Shown here one piece after another: positions 14,236-21,563 of a DNA stretch of 25,359 nucleotides; positions within the stretch are counted from its first letter, which is position 1, and each line of letters opens with the position of its first letter. The DNA comes from a virus: positions 1-25,359 of IMG/VR virus record IMGVR_UViG_3300021961_000580; one strand, written 5' to 3'. The notes beneath the pieces were generated by a model. It did not search any database and was not told where the DNA came from. It saw nothing but the letters and a program-made list of their open reading frames with translations. The position numbers and the translations under genes are program-made.

Positions 14236-15719
14236 TGACATCTATACAAGTTAAAAAACTAAATGAAGTGTATATACATATAACAGCCGAAGCTGATATA
14301 CGTAGAGAACTTTCAGATTACTTTTCTTTCGAAGTACCAGGATATCGTTTTACCCCACAGTTTCGTAATAGAGTATGGGACGGTAAGATACGATTATATT
14401 CATATGCAACAGGTCAAATGTACGTAGGATTGTATCCTTATCTAAAAGACTGGTGTAATAAGAAAAACGTACAAATAGATGAAATCAACGAAATTATCAC
14501 TCAAAAAGCGCCCATATCCGCCGATAGCCGCGAATTACAAGACGCTCTTAAACTATCTATCACACCGAGGGACTATCAAATTGACGCATTTAACTTTGCT
14601 GTCAGTAATGATAGAGGATTGATATTATCGCCTACTGCGTCAGGTAAATCACTTATTATCTATATGTTAGTAAGACATTATTTACATACTATAGATGATA
14701 ATATTCTTATCATTGTTCCTACTACATCTTTAGTTGAACAATTATATAAAGACTTTAAGGATTATGGATTTGATAGTGATAAGAAAGTACACAGAATATA
14801 TTACGGACACGAATTACAAACAAAAAAACGAATCATTATATCTACTTGGCAATCTTTATATAAATTACCTAAAAAGTTTTTTGAAGATTTTGGCGCCGTT
14901 ATTGGAGATGAAGCACATCTATTCAAAGCTGTATCACTCACTAAAATAATGACCAAGTTAGTTGACTGTAAATATAGAATAGGACTAACAGGTACATTAG
15001 ACGATAGTAAAACACACAAGTTAGTATTACAAGGACTATTTGGTGCTGTAAATAAAGTTACTTCTACAAAAGAATTAATAGATAGAAAACAATTATCTGA
15101 TTTAAAAATACTTTGTTTAGTATTATCTTATCCTGAAAGTGAAGCACTTAAATTAAAAGATGTAAAATATTATGAAGAATTAGAATACCTGGTTCAATCA
15201 GATTTACGTAATAAATATATAAGAAATCTTGCCTTAGCACTTCAAGGTAATACTTTGTGCCTGTTTCAATTAGTTGAGAAACACGGTAAAATCCTATACG
15301 ATATGATTAAAGATAAAGCAGAAAAAGATAGAAATGTCTTTTTCGTATATGGAGGAGTAGATACCGATGTTAGAGAAGACATTAGAGCGATTACTGAACA
15401 ATCGGATAATGCTATCATTGTTGCTAGTTATGGTACTTTTTCTACTGGGATTAATATTCGCAATTTACACAATATTATTTTTGCTAGTCCTACAAAGTCT
15501 AGGATACGTAATCTACAAAGTATTGGCCGCGGTCTTCGTTTAAAAGACAATAAACAGATTGCCACTTTATATGATATTGCAGATGATTTAACTTATAGAG
15601 AAAAGAAGAATTTTACTATTTCACACTTTAAAGAAAGAATAAATATTTACAATGAGGAAGGTTTCAATTATGAAATTCATAATGTAAGCCTAAAGGAAAA
15701 TGGACGGAATAAAACTTAA
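14235..15719 (+). CDS. uvsW: UvsW-like DNA/RNA helicase (494 aa)
   Basis: UvsW is a superfamily 2 helicase that remodels branched DNA, R-loops and stalled forks, and in T4 shifts replication from origin-based to recombination-based. I choose ATG 14235, which overlaps the previous stop by one base, rather than a TTG further upstream. The N-terminal domain (FTPQFRNRVWDGKIRLY, residues 39-55) is characteristic of UvsW. Helicase motifs are Q-motif-like PRDYQIDAF (111-119), Walker A SPTASGKS (132-139), DEAH (225-228), GLTGTL (250-255) and SIGRGLRLKDNK near the C terminus. Length is close to T4 UvsW (about 500 aa). Its last 20 nt overlap the next gene. Confidence 0.94.
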   Translation: MTSIQVKKLNEVYIHITAEADIRRELSDYFSFEVPGYRFTPQFRNRVWDGKIRLYSYATGQMYVGLYPYLKDWCNKKNVQIDEINEIITQKAPISADSRELQDALKLSITPRDYQIDAFNFAVSNDRGLILSPTASGKSLIIYMLVRHYLHTIDDNILIIVPTTSLVEQLYKDFKDYGFDSDKKVHRIYYGHELQTKKRIIISTWQSLYKLPKKFFEDFGAVIGDEAHLFKAVSLTKIMTKLVDCKYRIGLTGTLDDSKTHKLVLQGLFGAVNKVTSTKELIDRKQLSDLKILCLVLSYPESEALKLKDVKYYEELEYLVQSDLRNKYIRNLALALQGNTLCLFQLVEKHGKILYDMIKDKAEKDRNVFFVYGGVDTDVREDIRAITEQSDNAIIVASYGTFSTGINIRNLHNIIFASPTKSRIRNLQSIGRGLRLKDNKQIATLYDIADDLTYREKKNFTISHFKERINIYNEEGFNYEIHNVSLKENGRNKT

Positions 15720-16173
15720 TTTAAATTCAGCCAAGATCATTAAACTGATTTCAGGAGAAGAAATCTGTTGTATGTTACCTCCTGAACAACTACCTGAAAA
15801 ATCAAATCTACTACGATTATCTAATCCAATGTTAATTAAATACGTTCCACATATTTCGGAAATGGGCGTTTCCGATTATATTGCGTTAGTTAAATGGGTT
15901 GGTTTTACTAATGATGATATTGTAAGTATACCTAAAGATAAGATATTAACTATTTGTAACGCTACAGATATGTTTACAGAAAGATATCAAAGACTTGTAA
16001 AGATACCAACTAACCAAGAGTTGCCACAATACATAGAACGAGATTTAAAAGATGATGAATACTCCACGCTTGATAAAAATATTGAGATAAAGGAACGTGA
16101 TAAGAATAAGATGAAACAAACATTACAAGATATCGTTGACACGATCAGTATGCCTAGTAAGTTGAAACACTAG
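15700..16173 (+). CDS. LSm/Sm-like domain protein, marine phage family (157 aa)
   Basis: Residues about 10-85 show an Sm-fold pattern: a strand with a turn at AKIIKLISGEEICCML, LSNPMLIKYVP, a strand YIALVKWVGF, and DDIVSIPKDKILTICNATD, followed by a helix FTERYQRLVK. Sm/LSm proteins bind RNA, and marine T4-like phages often encode small proteins with this layout, but no function has been shown as far as I know. The C-terminal third is charged and helical. It starts inside the end of uvsW (20-nt overlap) with AAGGAAA just upstream, so coupled translation is likely. The family call rests on motif pattern alone and is moderate. Confidence 0.6.
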   Translation: MDGIKLNLNSAKIIKLISGEEICCMLPPEQLPEKSNLLRLSNPMLIKYVPHISEMGVSDYIALVKWVGFTNDDIVSIPKDKILTICNATDMFTERYQRLVKIPTNQELPQYIERDLKDDEYSTLDKNIEIKERDKNKMKQTLQDIVDTISMPSKLKH

Positions 16174-16253
16174 GTAGCTGGTTATCTGGTTAAGCACCTA
16201 CATAGGTATTATACTATTCAATCCAGATTTTGTCAAGTATCCGTGAAAGAAAA
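16171..16253 (+). other. Structured intergenic region with nested inverted and direct repeats
   Basis: This is one of the few sizeable non-coding gaps. It holds a tandem direct repeat CTGGTTAT/CTGGTTAA (16178-16193). TAGGTaGC (16171-16178) can pair with GCACCTA (16194-16200) with one bulge. The same ACCTA forms a tight palindrome with TAGGT at 16203-16207, and ATCTGG (16184-16189) can pair with CCAGAT (16223-16228). A possible -10 TATACT lies at 16210-16215 without a good -35. The mutually exclusive pairings suggest a regulatory RNA or operator region. Confidence 0.4.
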
Positions 16254-16430
16254 ATGAGTGAACAAAGTACATATAAAATAACAGTCACTTTCAAGTCAGG
16301 AAAGTTAGTAGAAAAGATAACTGACACTTACCCAAAGATTCAAAAAAGAGTTAAACGTTATTACGAAAGAGGACACCTAGAAATGGGAAAGGCCGAAGCA
16401 GTTGAATTGGAATTAATTGTAAAGCATTGA
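16254..16430 (+). CDS. Small hypothetical protein upstream of gp55 (58 aa)
   Basis: I start it at ATG 16254 (MSEQSTYKITVTF), with GAAAGAAA upstream, rather than the TTG at 16230 that lies in the structured gap. The protein has two beta strands (YKITVTFKSGKLVEKI, AVELELIVKH) flanking a basic helix (PKIQKRVKRYYERGHL), a compact beta-alpha-beta arrangement. I do not recognise the family. The basic helix could bind nucleic acid. Its TGA stop lies inside the -35 element of the gp55 promoter, so transcription and translation here could interfere. Confidence 0.6.
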   Translation: MSEQSTYKITVTFKSGKLVEKITDTYPKIQKRVKRYYERGHLEMGKAEAVELELIVKH

Positions 16431-16454
16431 CTTTTTCATTAAATAGTGTATAAT
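16427..16454 (+). promoter_or_regulatory. Host sigma-70-type promoter for gp55
   Basis: TTGACT (16427-16432), a 16-bp spacer and TATAAT (16449-16454) use the same two hexamers as the uvsY promoter. The -10 ends 6 nt before the gp55 ATG at 16461, so the mRNA is predicted to be leaderless. The -35 overlaps the stop codon of the preceding small gene. Confidence 0.85.
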
Positions 16455-16460
16455 AATATT

Positions 16461-17012
16461 ATGATTAAAAATAAAAAAAAGAATGAGCATTATGTAGATA
16501 ACGCAAGATTTCTACAAGCGATGACTGAGTATAAGGATCGTTGTGACAAGGCTAAAAAAAGAAATAGAAGACATCCTCCTGTTACGAATTATATTGGTGA
16601 ATGTTTTTTAAAAATAGCGAATCACTTATCTTATAGACCAAATTTTATTAATTATACTTTTAGAGATGATATGATTTCTGATGGTATAGAAAATTGTTTA
16701 CAGTATTTGGATAACTTTGATCCTAAAAAATCTAAAAATCCTTTTGCTTATTTTACACAAATTATTTACTACGCATTTATACGAAGAATACAAAAAGAGA
16801 AAAAACAAATCAACATCAAATATAGATTAATACAAGAAGCTAACTTAGATGACTTTGCTGTTAATCCAAATGATGATGATACAAAAGAATATAAAAATCA
16901 GTTTATAGAATTTCTTAGAAAAAATAAACCTGCTGAAGAACTTCCTCAGCACAAAGATATAAAAGTAAAACGTAAAAAAAGAACCGCAAAAAATTCTTTA
17001 GAGAATTTTTAA
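16461..17012 (+). CDS. 55: Late-promoter recognition sigma factor, gp55-like (183 aa)
   Basis: gp55 is a minimal sigma-family protein that directs host RNA polymerase to TATAAATA late promoters. ATG 16461 is preferred to a GTG at 16446, which would lie inside the promoter -10. Similarity to T4 gp55 is clear in FRDDMISDGIENCLQYLDNFDP, NPFAYFTQIIYYAFIRRIQKEKK, the sigma region 2-like core. The C terminus ends NSLENF (178-183), resembling the short terminal motif by which T4 gp55 (SLDFL) contacts the gp45 sliding clamp, so clamp-activated late transcription is probably retained. Length equals the T4 protein (185 aa). It follows a host-type promoter, consistent with production before late transcription. 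Confidence 0.92.
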   Translation: MIKNKKKNEHYVDNARFLQAMTEYKDRCDKAKKRNRRHPPVTNYIGECFLKIANHLSYRPNFINYTFRDDMISDGIENCLQYLDNFDPKKSKNPFAYFTQIIYYAFIRRIQKEKKQINIKYRLIQEANLDDFAVNPNDDDTKEYKNQFIEFLRKNKPAEELPQHKDIKVKRKKRTAKNSLENF

Positions 17013-17016
17013 TATT

Positions 17017-18084
17017 ATGAAGATAGCCTTATTGAACGATACCCATTTTGGTGTACGGAACGATAGTGAAGCGTTTAGAGAATATCAGTTAGATTTCTTT
17101 AACAATCAATTCTTTCCTTACCTAGAAGAACACAATATCAAAACACTTATTCATTTAGGTGATGTAGTTGATAGAAGAAAATTTATTAATCATCAAACAG
17201 CATCGGTATTCAGAAAACAATTTTTTGACAGATTGTGGGAGATGAAAGTTGATACTCATATTATTATAGGTAACCACGATACGTATTATAAAAATACTAA
17301 TGAAGTAAATGCTGTTGAAAATTTATATACTACGTTTGACGGAACTAATGAACCTTGGATTTATACTAGACCTAAAGTAGTTAACTTTGATGGTGTAGAT
17401 ATTTTATTTGTACCTTGGATTTGTGAAGATAATATCAAAGAGTCTACAGAAGCTATACAATCTGCTAAAGCAGATTTATGTTTTGGTCATTTAGAGATCA
17501 AAGGATTTGAAATGCAAAATGGTGTTATTAACGATCACGGTTTAGAGAAAAAAGATTTTACAAGATTTGATAAAGTAATATCAGGACATTTTCATAAAAA
17601 ATCAGATGACGGACACATCTATTACTTAGGTGCTCAGTTTGAAATGACTTGGTCTGATTATAAAGATCCCAAAGCATTTCATATCTTTGATACTGAAACA
17701 AGAGAGTTAGAAGTTATTAGTAATCCTAGAACTATACATAAAAAAATTATATACAACGATAAAGAAAAAGATTATACTTATTTTGATTTACAACCATATA
17801 ATAAACATCACATTAAACTAATTGTATTAAACAAAACAAAAGAGGATATGTTTGACAAGTTAGTAGAAAGATTGTATAATGAAATAACAGTATATGATTT
17901 AAATATTATTGAAGATTATTCGGACATTAAAGCTAGTGTACGAGATGATATATTAGAAATGGGTGAAGACACACTTACTTTTTTAAATAACTATGTTGAC
18001 CAATTAGAAACTGAAATTAATAAAACAAAACTAAAAGAATATTTAAAATCAATTTACATTGAGGCAAATGATAATACAGTATGA
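17017..18084 (+). CDS. 47: Recombination endonuclease subunit, gp47-like (Mre11/SbcD family), 355 aa
   Basis: This is the nuclease half of the gp46/gp47 complex that processes double-strand ends for recombination-dependent replication. The metallophosphoesterase motifs are in order: D8-x-H10 (LNDTHFG), GDVVDRR (48-54), GNHD (85-88), GHLE (157-160) and GHFHKK (190-195). A capping/C-terminal domain with helices follows. Length is similar to T4 gp47 (339 aa). The start lies 4 nt after gp55 with no Shine-Dalgarno, so it probably depends on read-through from the gp55 promoter. Its stop overlaps the gp46 start as ATGA. Confidence 0.95.
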   Translation: MKIALLNDTHFGVRNDSEAFREYQLDFFNNQFFPYLEEHNIKTLIHLGDVVDRRKFINHQTASVFRKQFFDRLWEMKVDTHIIIGNHDTYYKNTNEVNAVENLYTTFDGTNEPWIYTRPKVVNFDGVDILFVPWICEDNIKESTEAIQSAKADLCFGHLEIKGFEMQNGVINDHGLEKKDFTRFDKVISGHFHKKSDDGHIYYLGAQFEMTWSDYKDPKAFHIFDTETRELEVISNPRTIHKKIIYNDKEKDYTYFDLQPYNKHHIKLIVLNKTKEDMFDKLVERLYNEITVYDLNIIEDYSDIKASVRDDILEMGEDTLTFLNNYVDQLETEINKTKLKEYLKSIYIEANDNTV

Positions 18085-19790
18085 TATACTTTAAAACACT
18101 AAAATGGAAAAACTTTCTATCTACAGGTAATCAATACATAGAAATTGATTTACAGAAAGCACCTTCTACATTAATTATAGGAACAAATGGATCAGGAAAA
18201 TCAACTTTCTTAGACGCATTGTGTTTTGTATTATTTAATAGACCGTTTAGAGATATTAAAAAAGAACAATTAGTTAATACAATTAATAATGCTGATTGTG
18301 AAATACAAGTTACTTTTTCAGTAGGTACTAAGAATTATAAAATTATACGTGGAATTAAACCAAATAAATTTGAGATTTATTGTAATGATGTATTACTAAA
18401 TCAGGATGCCTCTAATGTTGATTATCAAAATACGTTAGAACAAAATATTTTGAAATGTAATTATCGTGCATTTTGTCAAGTTGTTATTTTAGGTTCTTCT
18501 TCTTATGAACCTTTTATGCACCTACGTGCTAGATATAGACGAGAAGTAGTTGAAGAAATTTTAGATATACGAGTGTTTAGTCATATGGACTTATTACTAA
18601 GAACTAAACAAGGTGAATTAAGTAAGGCTGTTGTTGATGTTAAACACCGTTATGATTTAATGACAGAAAAATATCATTTACAAAGAAAACATTTTGAACA
18701 AATACAAACAAGAGATAATTCTGATATTGAAAATAAAAAACAGCAGTTAGAAGAAAACAAAAAATATGATGAACAATATAATGAACAGTTACAAAAGTTA
18801 AATGAAGAAATTATATCTACGAAAGAACATTTAAAAGAAAAAGAAGAAATAGATAAAAAGGCAAATCAGTTATCTAAATTAGAGGCAAAGATTGAAACTA
18901 ACTTATTAAATCATAAAAAGAATTTAGAGTTTTTTCAGGAGAATGAAAATTGTCCTACTTGTACACAACAGTTAGAACCTGCATTTAGAGGTGAAAAGAT
19001 TGCTTTTGAAAAAGGCAAGATTACTACTTTAGAAGATGGACTAAAAGATTTATTAAATGAGATAATCAAAACAGAAACACGAATAAACGAAATGGCAAAA
19101 GTGTCTGAAAAGATTAGTAATTTAAATATTGAAATTGCAAAAGTAAATGCTTCTATTACAGAAATCAACAGACATTCAAATAGAATTAATGATGAGATTA
19201 TTAGACTAGAGAATGAGAAAAAGAACACAGACAATATAGAAACACAATTAGACTTATTGAAAGCAGAATTAGAACAAGTTAATATTGAGAAAGAAAAAGT
19301 TGTAGAAGAAAAGAAATATATTGATATTGCTAGAGAAATATTAAATGACACAGGTGTTAAAGCAAAAATTATCAAAAAATATTTACCTATTATGAATCAA
19401 TTAATTAATAAGTATTTACAAGCTATGGACTTTTTTGTTAACTTTCATTTAGATGAAGAATTTAATGAAACAATTAAAAGTAGATTTAGAGATACCTTTG
19501 TTTATAATAGTTTTAGTGAAGGTGAAAAATTAAGAATAGATTTAGCATTATTGTTTACTTGGAGAACTATTGCCAAGATGAAGAATAGTACCAATACTAA
19601 TTTATTAATATTAGATGAAATATTTGATAGTAGTTTAGATACAACAGGTACCGAAGACTTCTTTAAAATATTAAAAGAATTATCAAATGAAAATACATTT
19701 ATTATATCACACAAAGGAGATATAATGTTTGATAAATTTATTAATATAATTAAATTTGAAAAATATAAAAACTTTACAAGGATTGTATGA
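18081..19790 (+). CDS. 46: Recombination endonuclease subunit, gp46-like (Rad50/SbcC family), 569 aa
   Basis: This is the SMC-type ATPase partner of gp47. Walker A GTNGSGKS is at residues 34-41, the zinc-hook CPTC at 291-294 in the middle of two long coiled-coil arms, the ABC signature FSEGEK at 478-483, and Walker B LLILDE at 508-513 followed by SSLD. Each arm is Glu/Lys/Asn-rich and about 110-150 residues. Length is near T4 gp46 (560 aa). The gene starts at an ATGA overlap with gp47 and ends in another ATGA overlap with the deformylase gene, so three genes are translationally linked. Confidence 0.96.
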   Translation: MIYFKTLKWKNFLSTGNQYIEIDLQKAPSTLIIGTNGSGKSTFLDALCFVLFNRPFRDIKKEQLVNTINNADCEIQVTFSVGTKNYKIIRGIKPNKFEIYCNDVLLNQDASNVDYQNTLEQNILKCNYRAFCQVVILGSSSYEPFMHLRARYRREVVEEILDIRVFSHMDLLLRTKQGELSKAVVDVKHRYDLMTEKYHLQRKHFEQIQTRDNSDIENKKQQLEENKKYDEQYNEQLQKLNEEIISTKEHLKEKEEIDKKANQLSKLEAKIETNLLNHKKNLEFFQENENCPTCTQQLEPAFRGEKIAFEKGKITTLEDGLKDLLNEIIKTETRINEMAKVSEKISNLNIEIAKVNASITEINRHSNRINDEIIRLENEKKNTDNIETQLDLLKAELEQVNIEKEKVVEEKKYIDIAREILNDTGVKAKIIKKYLPIMNQLINKYLQAMDFFVNFHLDEEFNETIKSRFRDTFVYNSFSEGEKLRIDLALLFTWRTIAKMKNSTNTNLLILDEIFDSSLDTTGTEDFFKILKELSNENTFIISHKGDIMFDKFINIIKFEKYKNFTRIV

Positions 19791-20332
19791 TATACGAATT
19801 AATACCACCAAGTGATCCAAGAGTGTTAACAATGATTGCACCTTTTGACGAAAAGATATTACAAGAAGAAGAAAAAATATCACCTAAAGAATTTTCAGAT
19901 AATATGTTTGAAACAATGCAACAATATGGCGGTATCGGATTGTCTGCTAATCAAGTAGGTAAACCATATCGTATGTTTGTTATGGGTGGACATCCTCAAA
20001 TAGAATCAGGTAAAAAAAGAACTTGTTATAATCCTGTTATCAAAGGATACAGTAAAGAGTTGATAAGATTTAGAGAAGGATGCTTAACGTTTCCATATCT
20101 CTTTTTAGATATAAAAAGACCTAGAGCTGTCGCTGTAGAATATTATGACGAAAATATGACCAAAGTGGAAGAAAATCTAACTGGGATGTCCAGTCGTATT
20201 TTTCAACACGAATATGACCATATGCAAGGAATAGTATTTACTGAAAAAGTAAGTAAGTTTAAATTAAAATGGGAAATGGATAAACGTAAAAAGTCCATAA
20301 ATAAAATACAAAAACAATTAAAAAGAAAATGA
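19787..20332 (+). CDS. Peptide deformylase (181 aa)
   Basis: Removes the N-terminal formyl group from new proteins. The three family motifs are present: GIGLSANQ (49-56), EGCLT (97-101, Cys99 binds metal) and HEYDH (141-145, E142 catalytic). The second motif reads EGCLT where most enzymes have EGCLS, a conservative change. A Lys-rich C-terminal helix (from about residue 157) extends beyond the catalytic core, unlike many phage deformylases, which are truncated there. Deformylase genes are frequent in marine T4-like phages, where they are thought to support rapid turnover of formylated proteins. It starts at the gp46 stop (ATGA) and overlaps the next gene the same way. Confidence 0.93.
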   Translation: MIYELIPPSDPRVLTMIAPFDEKILQEEEKISPKEFSDNMFETMQQYGGIGLSANQVGKPYRMFVMGGHPQIESGKKRTCYNPVIKGYSKELIRFREGCLTFPYLFLDIKRPRAVAVEYYDENMTKVEENLTGMSSRIFQHEYDHMQGIVFTEKVSKFKLKWEMDKRKKSINKIQKQLKRK

Positions 20333-20529
20333 AGTGGCCAAAAGCACAAACAATTATTGACTGGAGAAAATCAGGTCGTATGAGAAAATATGATGAGATT
20401 TTTTGGGAAGGCGATAAGCGAACATATGACTGTTGGTTATCAATGGTAATAGAAAGAATAAAAAAAAATGACAAGACCTATATTGAAGAAACTGGATCTG
20501 CCAAGGTATCAAAGAAACGACCTAGATGA
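20329..20529 (+). CDS. Small hypothetical protein in the modification cassette (66 aa)
   Basis: A 66-residue basic protein beginning MKWPKAQTIIDWRKSGRM with four Trp residues in the first 42 and a Lys/Arg-rich C terminus. I do not recognise it. It starts at an ATGA overlap with the deformylase stop, and its last 62 nt overlap the next gene in another frame. Both overlaps argue that it is translated. The overlap also constrains its C terminus, which looks less structured (EETGSAKVSKKRPR). The basic, Trp-containing composition would suit nucleic acid binding, but this is a guess. Confidence 0.55.
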   Translation: MKWPKAQTIIDWRKSGRMRKYDEIFWEGDKRTYDCWLSMVIERIKKNDKTYIEETGSAKVSKKRPR

Positions 20530-21091
20530 GGCAGTTAACTATGTTGAAAGCCTAAATCTTTCTGTAGTTAAAACAAAATACAATAAAAAAGGTAATTGGG
20601 AGGCTATATCTTTACGAGGATATAGTAATGACCCTACTAATATTTTAAAACCAGGCGTACTAAAAACGGAAGAAAAAACAGATGCCGTTTTACAAGATAC
20701 ATCTTTAAGAGAACGACCAGAGATGGTTTCTATTAATGAAATATTAATTCACATACCTGCTGAGTTTGAACGTGTTAGAATTATGAGATTACGAGCAGGA
20801 ACTAAAATATCTAAACATACAGACAAAGTAGATAAGACAATAGGATTTGATGATGGGCAAATAGTACGATTGCACATTCCTATTAAAACAGACCCTAAAG
20901 TAATATTTTCTTTATATGAGGGTAACGATAAACAAGACCATTTTTTAGAAAAAGGAAGTTATTATTATACTGATGTTACTAAACCACACGAAGTACATAA
21001 TACGTGGGATCAGGATAGATTACATTTAGTTGTTGATTGTTATTCGAATCAAAAATTAAGAGAATTAATATTACGAGATGAATCACGCTAA
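20468..21091 (+). CDS. Aspartyl/asparaginyl beta-hydroxylase-like 2OG-Fe(II) oxygenase (207 aa)
   Basis: Motifs fit the Asp/Asn hydroxylase-like oxygenases: H117-x-D119 in KHTDK, RLHIPI (134-139), and KPHEVHNTWDQDRLHLVVD (172-190) with the distal iron ligand H174 and R184 for 2-oxoglutarate. The N-terminal 90 residues contain WEAISLRGYSNDP, a segment often found in this group in phages. It is a second, unrelated-looking 2OG oxygenase beside the one at 13675-14235. The substrate is unknown. The start overlaps the small upstream gene by 62 nt; sequence just after the ATG (ILKKLDLPRYQRNDLDEAV) looks like genuine protein. It overlaps the next gene by 14 nt. Confidence 0.85.
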   Translation: MTRPILKKLDLPRYQRNDLDEAVNYVESLNLSVVKTKYNKKGNWEAISLRGYSNDPTNILKPGVLKTEEKTDAVLQDTSLRERPEMVSINEILIHIPAEFERVRIMRLRAGTKISKHTDKVDKTIGFDDGQIVRLHIPIKTDPKVIFSLYEGNDKQDHFLEKGSYYYTDVTKPHEVHNTWDQDRLHLVVDCYSNQKLRELILRDESR

Positions 21092-21563
21092 CGATCAAAA
21101 CTTTGATGACATAATGAGTATATTTCACCAACATAAAAGTTGGTTTGGTCATATACGAAGTGATTATATTAGACAAACTATTATTAACAATAGTAAAAAA
21201 TTTAATTTCACTTCAAATTTAACATCAAAAAACAAAAGTAGTACATTGACTATTTTTGAAGATAACGTACTTATTACTTACAACATCTATAAAGTAAATA
21301 AAAAAATAGGTAACGTTCAAGCTAAAAAAGGTGATTGTATCTTACATCAAATAGGTGCTAAGAATAGAGATGGTTCTGCTAGTAGAATATTAAATAAATT
21401 CTTTGAGTATATTAATGGTGATGTACTTTTAAGTGTAAGACGTGATAATGTTTATGCAAAAAAATTTTATGAAAAAAATCAAATGAAATTAGTTGGAGAA
21501 ACCTCTTGGTCTAATAATACTATTCCAGGGGATATATATCGTTATGCAAAATCTATACGTTGA
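21078..21563 (+). CDS. GNAT-fold acyltransferase-like protein (161 aa)
   Basis: The C-terminal half fits a GNAT fold: strand DCILHQIGAKNRDGSASRILNKF (86-108; the RDGSA turn stands where the acetyl-CoA pyrophosphate loop is expected), then GDVLLSVRRDNVYAKKFYEKNQM (114-136), with the N-x-x-A-x-x-F-Y-E-K element of the motif B helix, and KLVGET. The first 60 residues are less typical. GNAT enzymes usually transfer acyl groups to amines. The Mu Mom protein, which modifies adenine in DNA, is a divergent relative. It lies between an oxygenase and two DNA methyltransferases with overlaps on both sides (14 and 20 nt), so a nucleic acid substrate is conceivable. Confidence 0.7.
   Translation: MNHANDQNFDDIMSIFHQHKSWFGHIRSDYIRQTIINNSKKFNFTSNLTSKNKSSTLTIFEDNVLITYNIYKVNKKIGNVQAKKGDCILHQIGAKNRDGSASRILNKFFEYINGDVLLSVRRDNVYAKKFYEKNQMKLVGETSWSNNTIPGDIYRYAKSIR

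Noticed and set aside
16230-16253. TTG start for the small gene before gp55
   Set aside because: The codon lies in the structured non-coding gap; ATG 16254 has a purine-rich site upstream and starts the folded-looking part.
16446-16460. GTG start for gp55
   Set aside because: It overlaps the -10 hexamer of the gp55 promoter, so it would not be transcribed from that promoter.
18935-19375. 146-aa open frame on the minus strand inside gp46
   Set aside because: It is the mirror of an A+T-rich coiled-coil coding region and is full of Ser/Phe/Ile without domain features; a shadow.
21493-21543. TTG start for the first methyltransferase
   Set aside because: It extends into the GNAT gene with hydrophobic, non-family sequence; ATG 21544 starts the conserved part.
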